Below, in pieces: positions 1 through 4,385 of a DNA stretch of 5,691 nt. This DNA comes from Hyphomicrobiales bacterium (GTDB lineage: Bacteria > Pseudomonadota > Alphaproteobacteria > Rhizobiales > Beijerinckiaceae), in NCBI GenBank assembly GCA_028290085.1, contig JAQGKN010000664.1, forward strand, positions 1 to 5,691. Reading direction: 5' to 3'. Position 1 is the stretch's first letter, and each line of letters starts with the position of its first letter. The position numbers and the translations under genes are program-made. Below the pieces are notes generated by a model. The model saw only the letters and a program-made list of their open reading frames with translations. It was not told where the DNA came from and made no database searches.

Positions 1-2
1 AT

Positions 3-89
3 GGTCCGTTCGCGATGAAGGGCTTCCAGGAGATCATGAAGGGAATGCAAGACATTCTGCCAAGGACCATGCGCAAGCCTTTGGAGTGA
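3..89 (+). CDS. C-terminal fragment of an unidentified protein (5' end outside window)
   Basis: Reading the third frame from the left edge gives 28 codons ending in TGA at 87-89, with a peptide that ends in QDILPRTMRKPLE. The composition (several Met and Lys, a short amphipathic stretch) is protein-like, and the stop lies 35 bases before the convergent Fic gene's stop, which is normal gene packing. The fragment is too short to name a family. The ATG codons inside it (15, 36, 45, 69) would give only tiny peptides, so I read it as the tail of a gene starting to the left. Confidence 0.5.
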   Translation, partial: GPFAMKGFQEIMKGMQDILPRTMRKPLE

Positions 90-124
90 TCTTTCGGCGG
101 CGCGCAAGATGACCTCTGCGGCTC

Positions 125-1342
125 CTACTTCATGCCAGGCGCGGAGGGCGGCTCGTCTGTGTCGCTCCTGCGCCGCACCCGGAAGTCCCCGAAGGCGTTC
201 AGCACCTCACGCGCTTGGAACAAGCGGTCGCGGCGCGCACCTTGGGCGACTTCGAGCAACCCGAGTTCCACCATCCGGACGACGGCGTTGTTCACCGACG
301 GGAACGTGCCGCCAATCCCGGCGACGGCATCCTTCACCGTGAACGCCGGACGGGTCAGCGCGAAGGGCACCAGGCGGTGGATCGCGCTGCCGGTGCGCGC
401 GTCGGCGGTCGCTTCTGTCCAGCGCGCCTTGGTCGCCAGCAGGGTATCGAGGCGCCCGAGGTTGGCCTGGGCATTCTGGTGCAGAAAGCCCAGCATCAAC
501 CTCGTCCAGGTAGCCATGTCGCCGGAGGCCCGGGCGAACTTGAGCCCGTCAACATACAGCGGCTTATCGAGATACACGGGCTCGGACGCGAAGCCGCAGG
601 TGGAGTTCGTGAACCCCTTCTGCCGAAGTAGCACGGGAATGAGCAGGCGACCCACTCGGCCGTTGCCATCGTGGAACGGGTGGATGTGCTCGAACATCCA
701 ATGGCCCAGGCAATGGCGGAGCAGTTCGGGCAGCTCGGGCGATGTCGCCTCGACGAAGTCCCGCCACTCGCGCATCGCCTCGGTGACCGACTCGGGGCGC
801 GTATAAGCGAACAGACCGTTTGGAGCGTCCTCGTCGACCACCCGGTTGGTGCGGATTTTGAACTCGCCGGCTTCGGCCAACTGAAGGTGGCCGCCACGCT
901 CGAACAGCCGACGATGAAGGCGCCCGGCCAGCAGAATGGGGTCCGCCCCGCCCTCCTCGAAGGCCGCCTCCGCCAGGGCGGCGACCGAGATCGCGTCCGG
1001 CACGTTCGGCGCGGTCTTGAGGGAGGATTCGTATTCCAGGAGGTCGGTGAAGGTGGTCGTGGACCCCTCCGCGCCAGCCGAGCTTACGGCATCCAGACGC
1101 GCGAACAGACGCCCCACCACCATCGGGTCCGGCCACTCCTGGAGCCGCCGCTCGAACAGCCTGATGGAATCCGTCGCCTTGTCGAGGATATCGACCACTC
1201 GCTCTAGCGCCGGAGGCGCCGGAACGAACGGCCGAAAGCAGGAGGTCCCCTGACGGTCCAGCTCATATGTGCCGCTTTCTTTAATGACCCGGCTCCTTAT
1301 TAAAGGTTCTACCTCTTCTCCTTTAATAGTATGGACTTCCAT
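125..1342 (-). CDS. Fic family protein (probable protein AMP-transferase) with N-terminal inhibitory motif and C-terminal winged helix
   Basis: Fic enzymes transfer AMP (or another nucleotide part) onto hydroxyl side chains of target proteins in the cytoplasm. The 405-residue product has the complete core motif HPFHDGNGRVGR at residues 221-232, with catalytic His221, the phosphate-binding GNGR and the second Arg. An SxxxEG motif (Ser88, Glu92, Gly93) lies N-terminal to it; this is the layout of class II Fic proteins, where that Glu blocks the active site. The flap region is around residues 162-182. Residues about 330-385 look like a winged helix (FTVKDAVAGIGG, then VVRMVELGLLEV), as in Shewanella SoFic-like proteins. 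The ATG at 1342 has no visible Shine-Dalgarno and the first ~22 residues look like an extension; homologues in my memory begin near the GTYELDR part. An in-frame ATT preceded by AAGGAG is the only nearby alternative and would be a rare start. The target protein is unknown. Confidence 0.93.
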   Translation of the reverse strand: MEVHTIKGEEVEPLIRSRVIKESGTYELDRQGTSCFRPFVPAPPALERVVDILDKATDSIRLFERRLQEWPDPMVVGRLFARLDAVSSAGAEGSTTTFTDLLEYESSLKTAPNVPDAISVAALAEAAFEEGGADPILLAGRLHRRLFERGGHLQLAEAGEFKIRTNRVVDEDAPNGLFAYTRPESVTEAMREWRDFVEATSPELPELLRHCLGHWMFEHIHPFHDGNGRVGRLLIPVLLRQKGFTNSTCGFASEPVYLDKPLYVDGLKFARASGDMATWTRLMLGFLHQNAQANLGRLDTLLATKARWTEATADARTGSAIHRLVPFALTRPAFTVKDAVAGIGGTFPSVNNAVVRMVELGLLEVAQGARRDRLFQAREVLNAFGDFRVRRRSDTDEPPSAPGMK

Positions 1343-1348
1343 TAAAGG
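1278..1348. repeat. Four 8-bp words at exact 21-bp spacing in alternating orientation (possible operator array)
   Basis: The word ATTAAAGG occurs at 1299-1306 and 1341-1348. Its reverse complement CCTTTAAT occurs at 1320-1327, and a 7/8 match (TCTTTAAT) at 1278-1285. The starts are 1278, 1299, 1320 and 1341, each 21 bp apart, so every neighbouring pair forms an inverted repeat with a 13-bp centre. Two helical turns put all four words on one face of the DNA. The array covers the annotated Fic start codon and its first 22 codons. Its low GC contrasts with the surroundings. The function as a protein-binding site is an inference. Confidence 0.6.
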
Positions 1349-1746
1349 ATAGCCAAAAGGCCTCTTCGGGGCGTGAGCCCGGCCGTTGGCGCCTCCAGCA
1401 GCTCGGTGATCTCATCCCCCAGCAAGCTCGCCGCATCCAGGTCGCGATACCGGGGAGCCAGAAGCGGCCGCCACCCGTGGGCAGCATTGGGCGCCGCCAG
1501 TCCGATACTGGACATGCGAAAGGAATTCGTACCAGATTCTTCGACAGGAAATGAATTCGAGAACCTCAAGCCGCGGGTTGAGGTCGGGCGCTGAAAGTGA
1601 GTCAGACTTCGCCATTTGCAAGCTATTTTCGGACTTTTCCGGTTGAGTCTGGCTTCTCAGACGAGCTTTTCCGGAGAGGTCTAGGTTCTGGGCCGAATGG
1701 AGTCCGAGTCTGCTGGCGAGATGGCGCTAAAACGGCGGGGAATCGC
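1343..1746. other. Gene-poor stretch with no recognisable gene
   Basis: Only short open frames exist here. On the minus strand a 75-codon frame (1342-1569) and a 69-codon frame (1412-1621) overlap in different phases, and neither resembles a family I know. GC is lower and patchier than in the flanking genes. Local structure includes a 5-bp stem GTCTG/CAGAC (1647-1651 with 1658-1662) and two copies of CTTTTCCGG (1634-1642 and 1666-1674). The part next to 1343 should hold the Fic promoter; I see only a weak TACTAT hexamer (minus strand, within 1327-1333) without a well-spaced -35 box. The stretch may be decayed coding sequence. Confidence 0.45.
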
Positions 1747-2082
1747 GCTGTCGGCCTATGCGCTCTTTCAGCCGCTGGTCGCGAATGCGCCCCAGTTCTG
1801 CTTGTCCTGAAACTTGCCTGCGCAGTCTGGCTCGCCATCCTTGCAGTCCGATGCTGAGAAGTCAGCGAAGTTCGACCCGGCGGAAGCATGTTCGTGACGA
1901 CGCTCCTCAATCCCAAGGCGGCCTTCCTGGGGATGACGCTCTCCCCGACCGTGAGCTTGGTCCCGCTGGTGATTTCTGGGGTGGGCTGCGCGCTCGTCGC
2001 CGGCACCTTCTGGCTCGTCCTTGGAAGCGCCGCGGGTCGTCTGGGGCGGGGCCCTATGAGTCGAAAGCCAGCTCTAGCCTGA
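1747..2082 (+). pseudogene. Remnant of a LysE/RhtB-type amino-acid exporter
   Basis: One frame carries two blocks resembling the middle and later part of LysE-family exporters, which are inner-membrane proteins of about 200 residues. The first is APVLLVLKLACAVWLAILAV (the usual LK..GA.WL..L.VR segment, ending near 1854). The second is FVTTLLNPKAAFLGMTLSP from 1891, with the family's hallmark NPK. A hydrophobic segment and GSAAGRLGRGP follow. The blocks share a frame but are separated by an in-frame TGA at 1855-1857. The N-terminal third, with the usual PGP motif, is not found upstream, and the C-terminus at 2080-2082 is short. A separate gene starting at the ATG at 1888 (64 residues) is possible but would be only a fragment of the fold. 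Confidence 0.6.
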
Positions 2083-2107
2083 AATACTCGGGCGGGTCTC
2101 CCGCACC

Positions 2108-2533
2108 TCAAAACATTTCGAGATTGACCGGTCCGGCAATCGACTCGTCGCCGGAGGCGTGCCGAAAAAGGTAGTCGACAGCCAGGACCATGTCCGAGAG
2201 GCTGTAAGGCTTTGACATGGACGCGACGGCGACGCTTTTCGCCATACGCGCGCGATCTGGCTGCCCACTGATGAACATGACCGGGATGCCCAGCTTCTGT
2301 AGATCGCAAGCTAGCTCCGCGCCGTCGTCGCCTTTGGCCAAGCTGATGTTGACGAGCGCCAAATCAGGCCTGCATTCCTTGGCGTAACCGAGGGCCTCCT
2401 GGTGACGGATCGCTAAGTTCAGAACGCGATAACCGCCGTCCTCCAGTTTGTCCTTCAGGCAAATCGCCAACAGGACCTCGTCCTCCACGATGAGAAGGAT
2501 TTTCCGAAGATCTGCGCCTGACTTGAGGGTCAT
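2108..2533 (-). CDS. Single-domain response regulator with Asn at the phosphoacceptor position
   Basis: The 141-residue product is a lone CheY-like receiver with no output domain. It shows the beta-1 strand and acidic pair (ILLIVEDE, Glu17-Asp18), the beta-3 segment PDLALVNISL, the Ser/Thr switch position in MFISGQP (Ser89) and the conserved Lys in SMSKPY (Lys108). The residue that normally accepts phosphate at the end of beta-3 is Asn62 (codon AAC), so ordinary phosphorylation is not expected; Asp69 and Asp70 lie a few residues later. Such proteins usually act by protein-protein contact in phosphorelays or as phosphorylation-independent regulators. The start at 2533 is chosen because AAAGGAG (core complement of 2541-2546) sits 7 bases upstream. 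The open frame continues upstream to 2857 but has no receiver homology there. The gene is divergent from the stress-promoter unit at 2551. Confidence 0.9.
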   Translation of the reverse strand: MTLKSGADLRKILLIVEDEVLLAICLKDKLEDGGYRVLNLAIRHQEALGYAKECRPDLALVNISLAKGDDGAELACDLQKLGIPVMFISGQPDRARMAKSVAVASMSKPYSLSDMVLAVDYLFRHASGDESIAGPVNLEMF

Positions 2534-2540
2534 ATGATTT

Positions 2541-2546
2541 CTCCTT
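2541..2546 (-). promoter_or_regulatory. Shine-Dalgarno AAGGAG of the response regulator
   Basis: On the minus strand AAGGAG stands 7 bases before the ATG at 2533. It decides the start against the much longer open frame. It lies only 5 bp from the -35 element of the divergent stress promoter. Confidence 0.8.
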
Positions 2547-2550
2547 TGGC

Positions 2551-2576
2551 GGAACGCCCACCTGGGCCATATCGTT
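2551..2576 (+). promoter_or_regulatory. EcfG-type general stress response promoter
   Basis: GGAAC at 2551-2555 and CGTT at 2573-2576 are separated by exactly 17 bases. This matches the GGAAC-N16/17-CGTT consensus of the alphaproteobacterial general stress sigma factor (EcfG, SigT in Caulobacter). It points towards the gene at 2669 and would give a leader of roughly 85 nt. The placement inside a divergent intergenic region, pointing at a well-formed ribosome site, supports it. No second match was found by eye elsewhere in the window. Confidence 0.75.
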
Positions 2577-2649
2577 GCAGGCTTCAACGTGACCCTTTGC
2601 TGGTCCGGCGAAAGTTGGAGGCGAACCTCTACGGCCGACGCGCCGTTCT

Positions 2650-2663
2650 CCTCCGAACGGAGG
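2650..2663 (+). promoter_or_regulatory. Hairpin covering the Shine-Dalgarno of the gene at 2669
   Basis: CCTCC (2650-2654) and GGAGG (2659-2663) form a perfect 5-bp stem over a GAAC loop; the GGAGG is the ribosome site, 5 bases before the ATG at 2669. An earlier GGAGG at 2617-2621 could pair with the same CCTCC instead and free the ribosome site. This is visible as sequence complementarity; folding and regulation are inferred. Confidence 0.4.
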
Positions 2664-2668
2664 CAAAC

Positions 2669-3004
2669 ATGACCTTCTCGGAACGCCATCGCGACAAGAA
2701 CGGCCGGATAAGCCGGAAGCACGGCAATACGCTGGTGCGCACGTTGAGGAAGATCTACGGCGCCTCGTTCGCGCCGGGCTTCGCGGACACCGACTTGCTG
2801 AAAGACGTGCTCGACAAGCTCGACGAACCGTCCCTCAGCCACCTGCACCGCGACCACGACGGCGGCGCCCTGGACAAGAAGATCGCGGAATCCTGGTTCG
2901 CCTCCCGTGACCGCTTACATCCACGTCGCGCTGCTCGGCGACTCGATCTTCGACAGCCGCCCCTATCTGCACGGCCAGCCCGACATGGCCGATCGCCTGG
3001 CTAA
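2669..3004 (+). CDS. Small basic hypothetical protein (111 residues), likely stress-induced
   Basis: The ATG at 2669 follows GGAGG with a 5-base gap and lies downstream of the EcfG-type promoter. Residues 1-75 look like a genuine small domain, rich in His, Arg, Lys and Asp: it opens with MTFSERHRDKNGRISRKHGN, continues with a TLRKIYG helix and a LLKDVLDKLDEPSLSHL segment, and ends its ordered part near DKKIAES. I recall similar short uncharacterised proteins in alphaproteobacteria, but cannot name a function. The last ~32 residues are Arg/Pro-rich and lie wholly inside the next gene in another phase, so they look like read-through rather than domain. The TGA at 2908-2910 in a neighbouring phase overlaps the next gene's GTG by 4 bases, so a small indel may have lengthened this protein. 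No signal peptide or membrane segment is seen. Confidence 0.75.
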   Translation: MTFSERHRDKNGRISRKHGNTLVRTLRKIYGASFAPGFADTDLLKDVLDKLDEPSLSHLHRDHDGGALDKKIAESWFASRDRLHPRRAARRLDLRQPPLSARPARHGRSPG

Positions 3005-3512
3005 GGCGCTCGGGTGCAGGGCAACCCTCCTGGCCGTCTCGGGAAGCCGGCTCGAGGACGTGCCGCGCCAGCTCGCGCGACTTCCAGGCGATGCGACGCA
3101 CCTCATTGTCAGCGCCGGCGGCAATGACCTCCTCGATCTCGGCCGGCGGCTGCGTGGCGGCAGCGGCAACTTGATCGCGCGGTTCGGGCAGGCTGCCGGT
3201 CTTCTCAAGCAATTCACCGGCCGCTACGGCGAGATGTGCCGCACTGTCGCCAAGCGCGGACTGCCGGGCGCGCTCTGCACGATCTACGAACCGCCCGTAG
3301 GTGATCCGGTTCTGCAACAACTCGGGTCCGCGGCCCTGAACATGGTCAATGCGGCTATCCGGTCGGAAGCGCATGTCTGCGGACTAGAGGTGACTGACCT
3401 TCGAGCGATCTGCCGTGAGCCGGCCGACTTCTTCGACCCGATCCATCCCTCGGCGCATGGTGCTGACAAGATAGCGGCGGTCCTCGCTCAATGGGTCCGG
3501 AAGGCTTCCTGA
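2907..3512 (+). CDS. SGNH/GDSL-family hydrolase, cytoplasmic
   Basis: This 201-residue protein has the SGNH esterase/lipase landmarks in order. Block I is ALLGDSIFD with nucleophile Ser13. The block II Gly lies in VSGSRLED (Gly46). Block III is SAGGNDLLDL with Asn73. Block V is FFDPIHPS with Asp177 and His180. These enzymes hydrolyse ester or thioester bonds in acyl chains, sugars or small molecules; the substrate is not evident. There is no signal peptide, so it should act in the cytoplasm. The GTG at 2907 is chosen because block I begins only 10 residues later and no better start exists upstream. It lacks a clear Shine-Dalgarno, so translation is probably coupled to the gene at 2669, which it overlaps. 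It likely shares the stress promoter at 2551. Confidence 0.9.
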   Translation: MTAYIHVALLGDSIFDSRPYLHGQPDMADRLAKALGCRATLLAVSGSRLEDVPRQLARLPGDATHLIVSAGGNDLLDLGRRLRGGSGNLIARFGQAAGLLKQFTGRYGEMCRTVAKRGLPGALCTIYEPPVGDPVLQQLGSAALNMVNAAIRSEAHVCGLEVTDLRAICREPADFFDPIHPSAHGADKIAAVLAQWVRKAS

Positions 3513-3522
3513 TGACGTCGGA

Positions 3523-3741
3523 TCAGCGTTTTGCCTTCGCGCGTCCCTTTGCTTTCGACGCCGGTTTGGCTGGTTCTGAAGGCGCAGCGTCGTCCTTCTG
3601 ACTGCGTTTGAGCTGGTCCTTCAAGCCGACGGGTCGTTCATGCTTGGCGAGCAGGTCGCGGAATGCCTCGTCGGCTAGTTCCTGGAAGTCGCGCACTGCC
3701 GGTTTCAGGAGGCACTCACGTATGAAAAGCGAAATTCGCAA
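3523..3741 (-). CDS. Small basic hypothetical protein (up to 72 residues)
   Basis: The frame encodes a charged helical N-terminal half (LKPAVRDFQELADEAFRDLL, then AKHERPVGLKDQLKRSQ) and a Lys/Ala/Pro-rich tail ending KAKGRAKAKR. This amphipathic, charge-balanced composition is unlike the Arg/Pro/Ser-rich shadow frames nearby, so I think it is real, though I cannot assign a family. The start is doubtful. The TTG at 3741 has no ribosome site and would overlap the divergent GIY-YIG gene by 20 bases; the Lys-Pro segment that looks conserved begins about 11 residues in. Its stop is 10 bases from the convergent SGNH gene. The basic tail might bind nucleic acid, but that is a guess. Confidence 0.5.
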   Translation of the reverse strand: MRISLFIRECLLKPAVRDFQELADEAFRDLLAKHERPVGLKDQLKRSQKDDAAPSEPAKPASKAKGRAKAKR

Positions 3742-4086
3742 GGCAGCCGTAGCTGCCTATAGGAAACGAAACATCGCGACCGGCATCTACGCCGTTCGCT
3801 GCTTACCGACCGGCGCGGTCTGGGTGGGCCAAGCGCCTGACCTTCCACGATCCAGAACCGGCTGTGGTTCACCCTGCGGCTAGGAAACAGCACACATCGT
3901 TCGCTCCAGGATGCGTGGCACGCCGAGGGAGCAGAGGCATTCGAGATCGTTGAGCGTCTCGAAGACGAAGAGATCGACTATATCCGCGCCAGCCTGCTGA
4001 AGGCGCGTGCGCCATGGGGTTGGAAGGGATTGTCTCTAAGCGGACCGGATCGAAATACCGTTCGAGCCGTTGCGCTGACTGGCTGA
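3722..4086 (+). pseudogene. GIY-YIG nuclease family protein, interrupted by an apparent 1-nt deletion
   Basis: AGGAGG at 3707-3712 stands 9 bases before the ATG at 3722. The first frame gives 41 residues including the GIY motif (residues 21-23, TGIYAVRC) and its partner VWVGQAPDL (33-41). It then meets TAG at 3881-3883, giving a 53-residue product. From 3844 the adjacent frame is open to TGA at 4084-4086 and continues the family: STIQNRLWFTLRLGN, then LQDAWHAEGAEAFEIVERL. Joined at about 3844 the product is 121 residues, close to the small GIY-YIG proteins common in alphaproteobacteria. Their role is not well defined; the fold is that of DNA endonucleases. No slippery heptamer lies at the junction, so this is a mutation or a sequence error rather than programmed frameshifting. 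The intact second half suggests the break is recent or artefactual. Confidence 0.85.
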
Positions 4087-4127
4087 AGACGAAGAACCCC
4101 GCCTCTGCCCGGACGTGAGGACTGACA

Positions 4128-4385
4128 ATGGCCAGCGACGACGCTGAGGGTTTGCTCGATCAGCTTTCCTATGCCGAAGCCGCTTTCCTCGTCACGGCTA
4201 CCAAAACGAATGTACTGGCCTTCCAGCCGCGCGAAGATCCGATGATTGCTCGCCTGCTCGACCTCGGGTTTCTGGACAGCGAGCCGGATGCTGATCCCAG
4301 CCACGAGATGCTGATCATCTCGGAAAAGGGGCAGCGCATCTGGCGAAGGAGTGAACGTGCTGAGCGCTCCGCAAGATACAACTGA
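4128..4385 (+). CDS. Small hypothetical protein with winged-helix-like features (85 residues)
   Basis: The ATG at 4128 has GAGG 7 bases upstream (4117-4120). The sequence reads like a minimal winged helix: helical LSYAEAAFLVTATK, a recognition-like stretch DPMIARLLDLGFLDSE, and a wing-like LIISEKGQRIWRR, comparable to the end of MarR-type domains (Gly-Leu turn followed by a TEKG-like strand). A typical MarR protein is about 140 residues, so the N-terminal helices are missing or this is a distinct small family. It overlaps the next gene's GTG by 29 bases, which indicates co-transcription and perhaps coupled translation with the NADH dehydrogenase. Whether it binds DNA is not established. Confidence 0.7.
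   Translation: MASDDAEGLLDQLSYAEAAFLVTATKTNVLAFQPREDPMIARLLDLGFLDSEPDADPSHEMLIISEKGQRIWRRSERAERSARYN

Noticed and set aside
89..110. ATCTT/AAGAT inverted repeat between the first gene fragment and the Fic gene
   Set aside because: Short, weak arms with a 12-base loop and no T run; not convincing as a terminator.
132..1253. Several plus-strand frames of 100-224 codons opposite the Fic gene
   Set aside because: The Fic frame has a complete catalytic motif; the opposing frames overlap each other and have no domain.
1523..1559. Two GAATTCG words 30 bp apart
   Set aside because: A single short word pair with no further symmetry; chance is sufficient.
1623..2309. 228-codon minus-strand frame
   Set aside because: Arg/Pro/Ser-rich shadow crossing both the exporter remnant and the response regulator, with no recognisable domain.
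2534..2857. Upstream extension of the response-regulator frame
   Set aside because: There is no receiver homology in this part, it is antisense to the promoter and the small gene, and a strong Shine-Dalgarno marks the start at 2533.
3509..3533. CTGAT/ATCAG stem followed by CGTTTT between the SGNH gene and the convergent small gene
   Set aside because: The stem is only 5 bp, AT-containing, and arises mostly because both genes end in TGA; too weak to call a terminator.
3835..3850. Programmed -1 frameshift in the GIY-YIG gene
   Set aside because: No slippery X-XXY-YYZ heptamer or obvious downstream structure at the junction; a mutation or sequence error is simpler.
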